Positions 12,180 through 24,860 of a stretch of 64,000 nt of DNA are shown here, in pieces. Each line of letters starts with the position of its first letter. The first letter of the stretch is position 1. Source of the DNA: Macrotis lagotis (taxonomy: Eukaryota; Chordata; Mammalia; Peramelemorphia; Peramelidae); contig NC_133662.1 of assembly GCF_037893015.1 (NCBI RefSeq), forward strand, positions 202,090,009-202,154,008. The letters run 5' to 3'. A program made the position numbers and the translations under genes. The notes below the pieces were generated by a model. The model did not search any database. It was not told the DNA's origin and saw only the letters and a program-made list of their open reading frames with translations.

Positions 12180-12900
12180 TGGAGAAGAGAAAACATCAGA
12201 GCTAACTAAAAGATCATTACCATGGAGGAAGTAAATTTGTGCTGAGACTTAAAGAATTGGTAGAATTTTAAGAGGTTGAGATGGGGAGAGAATACATATC
12301 AAGTATGACTTAAGAAAAGATATGGAACTGGGAAACATTGGGAAATAAGTAGGAAAGGCCTAGCAGTCTAGCAGTTTGATGAATATTTACCCAGGTGGGT
12401 GCTCCGTCTGCTGCGCCACCTGGCCATACCTACAATTATTACTATTTTTTTCATTTCCATTTTCATTTTTTTCTCTCCCCTTTACTTTATCGCTCAAGTG
12501 AGTCTATATTTTTGGGGGAGGGGGTATTTTGCTTACTCTTAAACAAGAATATTTTATTAATGTATAAAAAACATTATTTGTACAAAATGAGAATAAATAT
12601 TAAATTTAAAAAAAAGTCCTTAGGTCCATGAACTCCTTCCAAGAATAAATTTCGGGGGGGGGGGGGAGTAGATGGATGACGTAAAAATTATATCCTTATT
12701 TTCTCTAACCTTTGGATTCCTTTGTAATCCTATGGATTTTATTTTAGGCAATTAACAGACATTATTCTGATAGGTTTCACGGATTCTGATAGGTTTTACC
12801 TGACTCCCAAAGGGACCCATAAAGTCTAAAAAAGGAGGTTGATGCTAGACTGTGAAGGGCCTTTAATATCAGACTAAGGTATTTGAGCTTTAGCCTATAG
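12180..12900. repeat. Mixed old repeat fragments
   Basis: 12180-12340 and 12830-12900 resemble parts of one dispersed mammalian repeat (CTGAGACTTAAAGAATTGG..., GTGAAGGGCCTTTAATATC). 12385-12425 is an antisense SINE head (GCTGCGCCACCTGG). 12605-12730 is like the hAT-type pieces below and holds a G run of about 14. Confidence 0.4.
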
Positions 12901-12901
12901 A

Positions 12902-13275
12902 CCAGGGATTCTTTAATTTGTGGACCATTTTGGCAGGACCCTATGAATCTCTTTTTTAGAATATTATTTTTATGGGGCAGCTAGGTGACCTAGTGGATAA
13001 AGCACCGGCCCTGGAGTCAGGGGTACCTGGGTTCAAATCTGGTCTCAGACACTTAATAATTACCTAGCTGTGTGGCCTTGGGCAAGCCACTTAACCCTGT
13101 TTGCCTTGCAAAAACCTAAAAAAAAATAGAATATTATTTTTAAATGCATCAAATAAAATACATTGGATTATCAAGGAAGCTAAAAGTTAGTGAAAATAAG
13201 GCTGTATTTTTTTTCTTTATCTAAGTTCATGATTTCCTGATATAATTGTTGACCCCAAGTTAAGAATTTTTACTA
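12902..13275 (+). mobile_element. hAT-like non-autonomous DNA element split by a SINE
   Basis: Starts CCAGGGATTCTTTAATTTG and ends near CCAAGTTAAGAATTTTTAC, giving imperfect inverted ends of AGGGATTCTT/AAGAATTTTT type. Related sequence recurs at 21.0, 32.2 and 49.2 kb. No transposase. Assignment to hAT is a guess from the termini. Confidence 0.4.
12958..13142 (+). repeat. Short CORE-SINE with 15-bp TSD
   Basis: The body (12973-13127) starts TGGGGCAGCTAGGTGACC and ends in an A tail. The exact TSD agaatattattttta lies at 12958 and 13128, inside the DNA element, so the SINE is younger than it. Confidence 0.96.
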
Positions 13276-13344
13276 AAGGCAATAGGGAACTCTTGGAGAC
13301 TTTGGATATATATAAAGAAGTATTTTAGGAAGATTAATTTAACA

Positions 13345-13480
13345 GTATGCAAGGCAATGTGACATAATGAATGAAAAACTGACCCTTGAGTCAGAAGACC
13401 TGGATTCCAGTCTTACCTTTGACTCAGACTGATTGAGTGACACTGGATAAACTACTTAATCTGTTAGTATTCCTGAAAGT
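13345..13480 (+). repeat. MIR-like SINE, diverged
   Basis: CCTTGAGTCAGAAGACCTGG and a weak CORE (GAGTGACACTGGATAAACTAC). Confidence 0.6.
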
Positions 13481-14462
13481 TAACTTTCCCAGACTTTAAA
13501 CTATATAGCATATGAAAAGCTACATTAGTAGAGGAAATTTCCTCACTAGGATGCCTCTATTCCAATGAAATCACATCCTATCAAAAAAAAAATCTGGCAG
13601 CATTATAAGGTTAGACTGGAGTAAGCAGTAAACGAGCTATGGGGAAAATAAACTTGTACCCATCCAGACAGGAGGTGATGCAGTATTTGTATACATTGTT
13701 TTAATGTCTACAATTATACCAACAGATAATTGCTAAATTACCTCTCTCCTTTTAAATTAAGTTCTTAATGCATCTTGAAACACATCTCTAAAACATGTTT
13801 TTAAAGTTAGTTTGAATGTGAGGAACTCATGATGTTTATTTTTATGCACTTTAAAAGTTTGTCATTAAAAGGAACTCCAAGACAGATGTGAATTAACCGT
13901 TACTTTAAAACAAGAAACTTCATTTTTTCCTGCAAACTCATAACATTCTAGAAGCCAGGGGTCTGCTGTTTATCCTTCTTGCCTTCTTCTGACTCATTCA
14001 GGTAGAGGGTGTGTACGCCGATAGAAACTAGACAGCAAAGGCAGATATGTGTCTTCACATCTATTGAAGTGTCGATACATAGAATCACAGAATCTTAAGG
14101 GAAGTAAATAGGGCTCGTGGCTGGGTGGAAATGGACTATTTAGCAGCTGAATACAGATATGTTTTTGCTAGCTCTATATGGTTTATCTGGACTCTGCCCA
14201 TGTTTTTAGATGATGAAGTAAAAAAAAAAGTAAGGGGCGGGGGAGTCCAGAGGCTAAAAGCAGACTTCTTTAGCTTTGACTGTCTGACCAGGTAGAGTGA
14301 AGGAAGGATAGAAGATCTACTGCCATTTGTGGGTAGAGAAGACCCCTGACTGGCTTTTCCTTTCTTCAGTTTCTAGGCGTGGACTCCACCCCCAACCCCC
14401 CTGTAATTCTCTTCATTTAAAGACTTTGTAATCCACTCACAGTGAAAAACAGTCCAATTCTA
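13481..14462. other. Repeat-poor unique sequence upstream of S1PR1
   Basis: I see no transposon and no ORF of note. The block 13740-13960 and the segment 14000-14100 are candidates for conserved regulatory DNA, judged only by absence of repeats. Confidence 0.35.
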
Positions 14463-14610
14463 AAGAGAACCGAAGAGGAAGGGAGGGAGAAGCCCCACAG
14501 ACAAAAGGAGAGACAGAAACAGAGACTGGAGCCGAGGAGAGGGAAAGACAAAGATAAGAGAAACAGAAAGAGATGGAGAAGGCGAATGACTGGGAAAGGG
14601 GAGAGGAGAA
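14463..14610 (+). repeat. Polypurine tract upstream of S1PR1
   Basis: An imperfect run of A and G with few C or T, flanked by weak MIR-like sequence (about 14640-14710). The encoded Arg/Glu/Lys-rich frame is a composition effect, not a gene. Confidence 0.7.
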
Positions 14611-14727
14611 AACAGAATGCCAGAAGGGATATTAGAGACCAAATTTAGCCAATCGTCTCATTTTATGGATCAGGGCTTTGAGAGCCAGAGAGATAAGGTG
14701 ACTGGCGGACCTGTCCAAGACTCTACC

Positions 14728-14912
14728 TTTTCATCTCCCTTGCCCTGCTCTTGACCTTTAACCTACCCCCCCCATTCCCCTCGGTTCTTCCCATCATCCC
14801 GGGCTCTCTCTCTTTCCTCTCATTTCCCATTCCTCTTGTGACGCGATTCTCTGGCAGCCCCCTCCAAGAGGCACTTCTTTTCTCCTTTGCCCAGTCTCTG
14901 CCCTTCCCTTCC
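14728..14912 (+). repeat. Polypyrimidine-rich tract upstream of S1PR1
   Basis: The C/T-rich strand lies here, opposite in bias to the purine tract about 150 bp before it. Low complexity with no coding similarity. Confidence 0.65.
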
Positions 14913-15037
14913 CAAGATGCTCACCCTAAGTCACCCCCAAATAGAAGTGGTGGGTGGTGAGTGTAAGGGAAAGAAGTGAAGTAAGAAAGGGAGAAGTCCT
15001 GCCTTTCAAGTTTCCCTGAATCTAAGACCACTTTGCC

Positions 15038-15040
<3 letters not shown>

Positions 15041-15094
<54 letters not shown>
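15041..15094 (+). repeat. (TC)27 microsatellite
   Basis: An uninterrupted 54-bp TC repeat, followed by more pyrimidine-rich sequence to about 15118. It lies roughly 0.9 kb upstream of the inferred S1PR1 start. Confidence 0.97.
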
Positions 15095-15097
<3 letters not shown>

Positions 15098-15356
15098 CTC
15101 CCCCTTCTCCCAGGCGCGGCCCCCGGGTTTCTAGGAAGCATCTCTCTGGTTCTCAGCCGCCTGCCTTCCTGGACCCTGTGGCTGCTTTGCAGTGGCCCAG
15201 AGCTGGGACCTCCCTGAACAGCTCCTGGGGGCGCGTATGGACAGGAGAGGAGAGGAGGCTGCGTGGAAGTGACTTCTGGGAGCCAGTGGGAGGAATGTGG
15301 AAGGGGCCGGCTAGGGCTTTGCTTGGGACAAGTCAGGGTTAGGCATCCATACATTC

Positions 15357-15384
15357 AGAGAGAGAGAGAGAGGGAGAGAGGAGG

Positions 15385-15455
<71 letters not shown>

Positions 15456-15456
15456 C
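15357..15456 (+). repeat. (GA)n microsatellite
   Basis: An AG/GA tract with a few interruptions before 15390, then about 62 pure bases to 15451. It is the reverse complement of the (TC)27 tract about 260 bp upstream, so the pair could base-pair in one strand. Confidence 0.97.
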
Positions 15457-15559
15457 CTAGAGAAGTTTTGCAAAGCTCTCAGCCTCCCCCTCCCCCCCCC
15501 TCTTTTCAAAAGAGTAGCGGGTATGAATAAGCTCCACCACCCGGGAGCAGCACCGTGGC

Positions 15560-15971
15560 AGCTAAAGGACCGTGATTTATACTTTCCAGCTACAAGGGGG
15601 CCCCCAGGCTCCTCCTCCCAAGCTAGGGCTGGTTGGTGGTTTGCGGCCCCCTCCTCCCGGTCTCCCCCTCCCATCCACCCCGCTCCTTTCCTGGAGAGTC
15701 CGGAGTGACTATTCAGTTCCAGAGCAGCCCCAGCTGCCCGAGGAGGGGGTGAGAGATTCGATCCGTTGCCTCTCCCAGTCCCTCCCTAAGCCGGCCGCCC
15801 GAGCCAGCACTTCCTCGCCCGTGCGGCCACCGGCCACCAACTGGCTCGGCTGCTGTCTCTGGCTCGCATCTCCCGGGCTGCCCGGAACGCTCCGAGCCGG
15901 CTATTGGAGAGCCAAGGCGAAGGCGGGTGGGGAGCCAGCCCTTGGGAAAGGAAGTTTAGTAGCGAGGGTTG
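15560..15971 (+). promoter_or_regulatory. S1PR1: S1PR1 proximal promoter, GC-rich with inverted CCAAT box
   Basis: A CpG-containing GC-rich block ends at the inferred transcription start. An inverted CCAAT box (ATTGG) at 15903-15907 sits about 65-70 bp upstream of the estimated start. There is no TATA box at the usual distance. A CACCC motif at 15676-15680 could bind KLF factors; KLF2 control of S1PR1 is established in mammals, but use of this site is a guess. Confidence 0.6.
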
Positions 15972-16057
15972 AATTCATTGCGGGGCAGCAAGATGCCAAA
16001 CACAAGCTCCTGCAGACCAGAAGCACTGAAGAACGAACTCTGTCCGGCCTGAGCGAG
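15972..16057 (+). other. S1PR1: S1PR1 exon 1 (5'UTR), start approximate
   Basis: The sequence from about 15980 (GGGGCAGCAAGATG) to 16057 (CCTGAGCGAG) resembles the 5' end of the human S1PR1 mRNA as I recall it. The 3' edge is a strong donor, GAG|GTAAGA, at 16057/16058. The 5' edge is an estimate from that similarity and from a CCAAT box about 65 bp upstream. It codes for none of the receptor. Confidence 0.75.
15993..16052 (+). CDS. Upstream ORF in S1PR1 exon 1 (19 codons)
   Basis: This is the only ATG in the inferred 5'UTR. It opens MPNTSSCRPEALKNELCPA and stops at TGA (16050-16052), five bases before the exon 1 donor. The start context has A at -3 but C at +4, so it is moderate. About 159 spliced nucleotides separate the uORF stop from the receptor ATG, enough for reinitiation. 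The human S1PR1 mRNA, as I remember it, has an 18-codon uORF at the same place, also ending Pro-Ala-stop before GAGCGAG. A regulatory role is inference; the peptide itself looks poorly conserved. Confidence 0.6.
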   Translation: MPNTSSCRPEALKNELCPA

Positions 16058-17708
16058 GTAAGAGCGCTGGGGCGAAAGCGTGCACTGGGAGAAGACGGGA
16101 GGGGAAGGAAGCCCAGGACTTGGATGTCTGACTTGGCTTGCAAACTGTTGAAAGCCAACTTGGGCTTTGGATACGAAGTTTCCAATTGTGCATGCTTGCC
16201 TTCTTGTGGTGCTTATCGAAAACTAGAGATCTGGCCGCTTCTCTCACCTAGAACGGGGAAGCTGATGGCTGAGCCTACCTTCTCCCTTACCTGCCGCAAG
16301 TTTGGGAGGCACCGATCGTGGCGATTTCTTAGAGGCTGACGAGGGCCAAATCGAATTCGGATGTAGGGTTAGGGAAAGCCTCCGAAAGGAAGGAGAAGAG
16401 GGAGAGGATCGTTGTTGGAAAGGCTCTAGACGAAGCTTGCAGGGAAAAAGCTAGGAAGCGTAGAAACTTGCTGTGCCCCGCGTCCCACTGCAGAATTCGT
16501 TGGAGAGGACAGTGGGACGTCAAGGAAGTATGAGGCGAGAAATCTCTGCCTATCCTGGATAGCTCCGTTTGTTACCTACTTCTCACCTTTGCTACGGCGC
16601 CTTTAGCAAACGAAGCAATTCCCCTTTCTAGTTTTGGGATGCCGCCTCGGCCTTTTTTTCCCGGGGCATTGAAAGAGGGACCCCCTCCCCCACTTAAACA
16701 AGAGCTGCTGCTGCTGCTGGTAGATTGCTTATGGTGTTAAAACGTTCAGTTATTTGAGATTCTTGGAAACAGTTTTGGAGAGTGGATGACCTGCCTTGTC
16801 ATTCTAACGATTGCAGGATTTAAAAAAAAAAATCAGAAGAAAGTCAAAACTGTGTCCTCTGGGTTGTGATCTTAAACCTAGAGGTCTGCTGAATTAATTC
16901 CCTTTGTTATGAATGGATTTCACTAAGTTCCCTTTTTAAAGCGTATTTGTGCCCTACTGCTGCTTTCAAAGGTTGCGCAAAAAAAAAAAGAGGGGTGGGG
17001 GGAAGCTTTCCTGTTTACAGCTTAGGCTGCTGTTTGGCCTCGCCTCGCACACCTCGCTGCAGCCCCGCACTAGTGATCTTACTGCACACCTGCTTTCAGA
17101 GGATGCTATTAATAGAGTGAAAAGAATGATTTAGTTTATGGGCTGATTTTTTCTTGAGAAATTCATACATAACAATGAGGCGGGCGTTTCTCCTTTTTAG
17201 GAAGGTGAGGGGAAGAGGTGGCAGCACTCCCCTCCCCCTCCCTCAGTTTCTTCAACTGAAAAAGTTTAGTTTCCTAGACTGGAGGTGAGTGAGCTGGCGC
17301 GTGAATCAGCTGGAAGCCGGAGGCGCTGGAAGCAGGAGATGAGGGTCCTACCCAGGGAGGGAGTCCAGAGGGGTCTGGAATATTTGGCAATGCAATGGGA
17401 TGCCCCACTAGCATTCCGAGGTTTAGTTACAAATTCGTTCTGTCCGTTCTTTTGGGGGTGGGGTGGGGAAGGGAGGAAAATGGGGATTTTGTGGTTGTTG
17501 TTTTGGTTTGGAGGAAATCTTAGGGTTTTTTTTTCCCCAAAAGTTGGACATTAGAGTCCCTGCAGTAGGGGTCCTCTCCGCCCCCCCCCCCGCCCCCCCA
17601 CCGCTTCTCTCTCTCTGAACGTGCCCAGAGCCCCAGCTGTAGCCCGGATGAAGGATGCCAACGTGATGTTCCCTTTTTTTCTGACTCTCTCCTTTGTGTC
17701 TTCCTTAG
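16058..17708 (+). other. S1PR1: S1PR1 intron 1 (in the 5'UTR)
   Basis: The intron starts GTAAGA and ends in a long pyrimidine tract followed by CCTTAG (17703-17708). Its 1651 bp fit the known S1PR1 layout, in which a 5'UTR intron precedes an intronless coding region. It is moderately GC-rich near exon 1, has short A, G and C homopolymers (poly-C near 17581-17598), and shows no recognisable SINE or LINE. No second promoter could be defined. Confidence 0.8.
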
Positions 17709-19008
<1,300 letters not shown>

Positions 19009-20582
19009 AACAGAACTCCGCCGCGGGCTACAGGGGGTGCTTTGCTGACGCCTCCCCCTCCCAACCCCACACTTGGTTGGAAAAGTTCGAGGGGGGCTCT
19101 AGGGTGCGATCCCACCCCACCCCGACGGGTGGTGCCGCAGGGCCCTAGGGAGCAAGGGAGGGTGGGAAGGAAGGAAGAGCCAAAAGAGCCAGCGTGGTGG
19201 TGCTGGTGGGCGGTGGGGAGTTTGGGTCCACGCGAACAATACACCGGGAAGGGTGGAGCTCTGTCCCGGAGAGAGAGACAGACTGTCCTGGCTCGGAATA
19301 CATTTCCTCCCTGGAACTTGTTTTGACTTTGCACTGAGTCTGACTAAAGTTTCAGTTGGGCTACTCCTTGAAGTCTCGATCAATGTCCCTATCCGTTTGG
19401 GTCTTTGGGCTTTCCTTCGTTGGGAGTGGGAAACAAGAAGTCGGTTCCCTCTGCCCTAGTTTCTGTTAAGATGGTTTGTATCCCCCTCCCCACATTCCCA
19501 GGTGACTTTCCCTTTCCTTCCACCTCCAACCCTGTTGTATCTCCATTCCTCCACCGTTTTCCCTACTTCAAGATTTTCCATTCCTTGTATTAGTAGTTTG
19601 GCTTCCACGGGGGGGGGGGGGGGCAGGAGGAGGAGGGGGTGGGGTGGGAGCATACTTCACCTCTGGGCTAGCTGCAGTGTTCCCCCTACACTCACCTGTG
19701 AGGAAGTTGAGACAGCTTTTAGATGTCACATAATTTCAGTCGCTGAGTCCAAAGTTCCAGCTTTAGCCTAAGCTAAAGTAGAATTTGATTGGAGCCAGGT
19801 TTGGTGGTGTTTTGTTTTGGGGTGCCATTTCTTGATAGCTCTGAATGACATGAGTTGCCTTATCCTAGCTCCTGTGGTTGAAAGCTGGAGGAAGGAGGTC
19901 CCAGTTATCTAAATATTAGTTTGAGGGTGGTTATTTTGAGGAGCCAACCTTTGACCTTGGTGTCTCGGAAAGGTTAAAAAAACTGACAGAAATGGAAGGG
20001 TTCTTTTGGAATTACATTGTAATCCATCAGTTATCTCTCTGACTTTTAAATACCCCTGCCTAACACTTGGCATATCTATTCTTTGGCACTTATGTGGATG
20101 CTTTGTTGTGTTTCTGAGAGTTCCTCAGCTTTTGAACGAGAAGTGTTGGTGTTTGATCGATTTGTGTTCAGATTTCCTCTCCGTGTTCTTTGAATGTATT
20201 TGTTTCTGCATCTTTTTGTTTTACTGGATTTTTTTTTCTAACCTGTGTTAAAAGAATTGAATGTGTACATGTGTTAACAAGATGCGGGTGCTTTGCCCCT
20301 AGAGCATTACTGTAACAGACAGGGACACTTCAGGTAGCTCCCTCAGAACTCCCCATTGGTATACAGTTACTGGGGAAGTATAGAAACATGGTTTTGTAAA
20401 AAGAGTAAAATAAAAATATATCTCCGCCTTTGTAGTATGGTTTCCAGTGCAATTAAAATGAGGATTTTCTTATTTCGTTTTGTTTTTAAAATAGTATTTA
20501 AAATATGTCTGACTTTTATGATTCAATTTGCACATAGCTTTATCTACTTTTAAACATTAATAAACTGATTTTTTTTTAAAAG
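19009..20582 (+). other. S1PR1: S1PR1 3'UTR
   Basis: About 1.57 kb from the stop to the inferred cleavage site, close to the length I recall for mammalian S1PR1. It begins GC-rich and becomes AT-rich after about 19.8 kb. It contains a pyrimidine tract (about 19480-19600), a G run (about 19608-19623) and TA- and T-rich stretches near the end. Open frames here show no protein similarity. Confidence 0.75.
20559..20564 (+). terminator. S1PR1: Polyadenylation signal AATAAA of S1PR1
   Basis: A canonical AATAAA followed by CTGATTTTTTTT. It lies about 1.55 kb after the stop, giving an mRNA near the expected 2.8 kb or somewhat less. Another AATAAA at 20409-20414, in an A-rich context, may serve as an alternative site. 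Confidence 0.7.
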
Positions 20583-22829
20583 ATCCAATTGACAAGAGTA
20601 TTTTTTATGGATCCATTCCATGTATTTTATTTAATATTTATACTTTTTTATATGAAAGTTACAGTAAAGATTTAATCATTACTTCTCTTAAAAGCCTTTA
20701 TATTGATAACTAAGGGCATAAGAAAGTTGTGGTTCTTTTAGAAACCACGAGATCTTCTGCAGGAAGGGAAACTTCAATATGTTCACAATGAAGAGTAGAA
20801 AAAAATGAGATAATTACCAACCTTGAAAATACCACAGTAGCAAAAGCCATGCATTTTAATGAATTGTTGGGGATTTGAAATATGAAGTATATTAAAAAAA
20901 CCCAAACTTGTCAGGACCTGTGTTTTGATTGGTGTAGTTGGGGAACTCCCTCCAACTCTGCAGATTTGAGGTCAATTTTTGATCCATTAGGCCAGGGATT
21001 CTTAATCACTTTTTTCTCTCTCATGAACTCCTTTGGTGGCAATCTGGCAAAACTTATGGACCTTTTCTCAGACTAACATCTGTAAAAACTAAAATTAATT
21101 ACAAAGGTAACCAATTACATTGAAATACAATCATTAAAATATTGGAAAAATTCATGGAACCCAGTTTCATACCCCTGTTCTAGGTCATTCTGCCTCTCAA
21201 GAAAAATGTCATGATTATAAATGTTAAGATGGCACTGAAGACTACACAAGTGAAACATCAATGGTACATTAAAATTTGGTTTTTTAAAAGAATGGAATGT
21301 AACTGAATCTTTAAATTCAGTTGGAATATAATAGTGGGAAATGCTTGGAAATAATGGGATGGGGGACCAAGAAGAGATGGTTAAATTGTTTGTCCTTAGT
21401 ATGAGTCCAAAGCCTAAACATGATATACTTGAATTTATTACTAGCAAACTGATGGCCCTGGCTGTATCAGTTGATCACATAATCACCATTGTGACTAGGA
21501 TTTATTCAATGTCTAACTCAGGTTTTTCCTAGCTCCTATTCATCCCCATAAAGCAGAAGAGCCTTAAAGAAGAATGTTGATAGACAGGAGATGTGTACTG
21601 CCTTTTATCTGAATGTGTTGTTAGCTTTTCATGCTATAACATACTATTACAGATAGATTATTCTGATAGTTTTATTGTTTTTATTCTTTTTCAGTCCAGG
21701 CCATTGATTTCATCATAGAAGAGAACTATCTGGGAAAATTCCCTCTAACTATGCGGATTAGAAATCCCTATGTGCCAGAATCAAGTTTGATTGATTCTGA
21801 GTCCAACTCCATGCCACACAGCTTCTCTAATCATTAATCCTGTATTCATGTTTTGGTTATCTGGAACATACTTTTAGAAAGATCAGCCATAACAGTACTT
21901 AAACTAGAGAATTTAAGTTAGCTTATTTGACTCTCCCATCCTTTCTATTGTTATTTCTCCAAAAGGTAGTGCTTTCAAGTACCATTGAGTGTGGACAGGA
22001 CACAGTTGGGACATAAAGATAAACCTTACCTTATACAAGTATATGTCATTTCTATGTAAGGTTAACTGTGGGAAACAGGAGCCTGTTCACTGAGGAAGGC
22101 CTTAGGTCACAACCTTCAACTTCCTGAAGGAAATGCCAAAAATGCCCTGAAGACAAAGGACTGGAAACAGACTGGAATGTCTCTCCATCTGTCTGCTGTA
22201 ACGGAAGGAATGATTTCATGTATACTCACTTCCTAGAGTCTTTATTACAGTGTTGAGCATAATGGAAAAGTATGTCCAATCTGTAGCTGTGGGGAAGATA
22301 AAATTCTGCACCTTTAAAGACACCTTCAGGATAGTAGTGACTTGCTAGGGATAGTTAGATGGGAAAAGTTGGGTAGTGGTGATGGATATGGAGCAGATTG
22401 GTAATAGAAAAGATAACCTCAGTAGCCCATTTGTGACTACATCATCTGGTGGGTTGGGGCCTTCTCAGAAATCTCACTTCCTGGAAACTCTAGACAATGT
22501 CTCATTCCAGAAGATCTATGTAGTTACTGAACTGTGGCATTCCTGGGCAGATCTGTGGCAAAGCACCAGTTCCTGCCAAAAAGTAAAGGGCAGGGTAGGA
22601 GATGCCTTGATTCCTTCCTAGTATGAGTGTCTGGTTTGACTTTACCCTACTCTGAAGTGAAAAAGAGCTCACTAGTCTTGCATTTGTACTAAAAAGCATA
22701 CATACAATTTGCTTTTAAAAGCTACCATATATATATATATATACTTTAAAGGAAGCAACAGAAACTAACCACAAATCGGGAACCATTATCCTGCCCATTT
22801 CTTTGACATTAATTTTAGGCTAGAGATGA
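20583..22829. other. Downstream flank, no gene
   Basis: AT-rich. 20995-21180 resembles the hAT-like element (CCAGGGATTCTTAATC...CATGAACTCC...). A (TA)n run lies at 22726-22742. Small ORFs show nothing recognisable. Confidence 0.5.
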
Positions 22830-23060
22830 TTATAGCCTTAGCTACTACAACAGTCTCCTCATTGGTCTCTCTGCTTCTCATATTTTTTTACCCCTTCGAT
22901 CCATCTTCCACTCAGCTGCCAAATTAATATTCCTAAACCACAGATCTGACTGTGTTGATTCTGTTCTCAGAAATCTTCAGTGACTCCGCATTGTATCTAG
23001 GATAAGATACAAAAATTATTAGTCTGCATTCAAAACTCTTCAAAATCTGATACCAATATT
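22830..23060 (+). repeat. L2 LINE fragment
   Basis: Matches the L2 3' region: CAACAGTCTCCTCATTGGTCT, CAGCTGCCAAATTAATATTCC, AGTGACTCCGCATTG, AGGATAAGATACA. A further L2 piece follows at 23800-23960 (TTGTCTGGAATGTATTTACC...). Confidence 0.75.
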
Positions 23061-23589
23061 CCTTTGAAAAGTATTATTGATGCCTTTTGTTTTTACATCA
23101 TTATCATTTCCAGATATAGCATTTATTTCCCTTCATTCTGCCCCCTCTCCCTCACCAGAATTGACTCCTTCCTTGCAACTAAGAAAAACAGTTAAGCAAA
23201 TCATGAGAGATATAAAATGTTTGCATCTGATAGAGTCTGGTAGCATTCTGTAGCTATGGGCCCCACCTATAACCTGCATGAGCTTTGGATATATCATTTC
23301 AGATCTTTGAGCTTCAGGATAATCATCTAGATATCAATGGTATTCTACTAGACAGGTCTATGATATTCTGATTCTAGCAAGGAGGAAGATAGGCTTTATT
23401 ATTCATTCTTTCAGACTAAGATTGGTCATTACAATTACCCTTACCCTGTCTTTAGAAATAATTTTCATTTACATTATTATAGTCACTTAAAAATAGCTTT
23501 CTATTGTCTCACTTACCTTTCTGGTCTTCATGTGGAGAAAGGAAAAAGCAAATATTTCTTAAGTGCCAGGAGGTGAAACTTACCTGGGA

Positions 23590-23757
23590 GGTAAATGCTG
23601 TTATTACTCCTATTTTTCAGCTGAAGAAAATGGTACACAGCAGTGTTAAGTGACTTATCTAGGGTCAAACAACTAGGGTCTAAAGTTTAGATTTGAAATT
23701 AATTTCAATTTGCCTTCAAGTCTCGTAGTGCTCTATCCACTACTATCTGGCTGTCTT
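23590..23757 (-). repeat. MIR/MAR1-like SINE, antisense
   Basis: Contains TTAAGTGACTTATCTAGGGTC and a TAGTGCTCTATCCACTACTATCTGGCTG head. It interrupts the L2 sequence. Confidence 0.7.
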
Positions 23758-23959
23758 TAGGCAGCTATTTAACCTGCTTTATATACTTTGTTATCATCCG
23801 ACAGACCTTCTGGTTATTAAATGACATTCACTTTTCTGTGTCTTTGAACAGGTTATCTCTCTTGTCTGGAATGTATTTACCTCATTTCTACCTTCCTTGA
23901 AGTCAAGGGTCAGGGTTACCTCTAATATTTGGGACCTTTTCTGATACACTCAGTTTTTT

Positions 23960-24620
23960 AAAATGAAGTATTTTATTTATTTATTTTTGGCAAAGTTTTG
24001 TGTTTTATATTGTTTCCCTCCTCTCCCTGACAAAAAGCAGTCCACATAGGTCATACATGTATGATACATGTATAATCATGCTAAACAGATTCATATAAGT
24101 TATGTTGTGGGAGAAGAATCAAATCAAAATGGAGAAAAACAATAGAGAGAAAAATATAATACATAAGATAACTTTTAAAAATTGAAGACAGTAGACTTGG
24201 TCTGCATCTAAATTCCACAGATCCTTCTCTGGATATGGATAGTGGTTTCCATCACAAGTCTATTAAAATTTGTCTTTGATTATTGTACTGCTGCAATAAA
24301 CAAATCCATCATATTGCTATTAGTATGTATACTGTTCTTCTGGTTCTGCTTACTTCACTCAGCATCAGTTCTTGCAAGTCTTTCCAGGTTATTCTGAAGT
24401 CTCATCCCTCAATATTTCTTATAGAACAATAATGTTCTATCACATTCATATATCATGATTTGTTCAGGCATAACTCAACTGATGGGCATCCATTCAATTT
24501 CCAATTCTTTGCCACTACTAGAGAAGATGTATATATATTTTTTTTACATGTAGGGTTTTTGCCCTTTTTCATGATTGCTTTGGATTCACCCAATTATTAA
24601 AGTTATTTGTATATACTTTC
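23960..24620 (-). repeat. L1 LINE 3' end, antisense
   Basis: Minus-strand L1: 3'UTR first, then the region with CTTCTGGTTCTGCTTACTTCAC and CATATATCATGATTTGTTCAG, paralogous to the copies at 27.9, 31.4 and 36.3 kb. No ORF remains. Confidence 0.75.
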
Positions 24621-24627
24621 TGTTTAC

Positions 24628-24860
24628 ATCTTCTTCCCTCCCTCCCTCTCCCTCTCCCTCTCCATCTCCCTTCCTTCTTCTATCTTTCCCTCCTCTTCTC
24701 TCTCCCTCCTTCCCTGTCACCCCCTTCTTCCCTCCCTCCCCAGGATCTAGCCTGAAGGCAGGGACTGTTTGTTTTTGTTTTTGTCTTTGAATTCCCAACT
24801 CCTACTACAAGTCCTGACATATAATAAGCAATTAATAATTATTTGCTTAATTGAATCAAT
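24628..24860 (+). repeat. Polypyrimidine tract and L2 tail
   Basis: C/T-rich run 24628-24742, then GCAGGGACTG...ATAATAAGCAATTAATAATTATT, an L2 ending. Confidence 0.6.

Noticed and set aside
15576..15581. TTTATA as a TATA box for S1PR1
   Set aside because: It lies about 400 bp before the start inferred from mRNA similarity. An additional upstream start cannot be excluded.
15263..15674. ORFs of Arg-Glu or Leu-Ser repeats near 15.0-15.7 kb
   Set aside because: They are translations of the (GA)n and (TC)n microsatellites.
15572..16339. 255-codon plus-strand ORF over the promoter and exon 1
   Set aside because: It starts at a GTG, runs through the splice donor into the intron, is of low complexity, and is a GC-rich artefact.
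20409..20414. AATAAA as the main S1PR1 poly(A) signal
   Set aside because: The later AATAAA at 20559 has a T-rich downstream context and a better fit to the expected length; the earlier one may still be an alternative.
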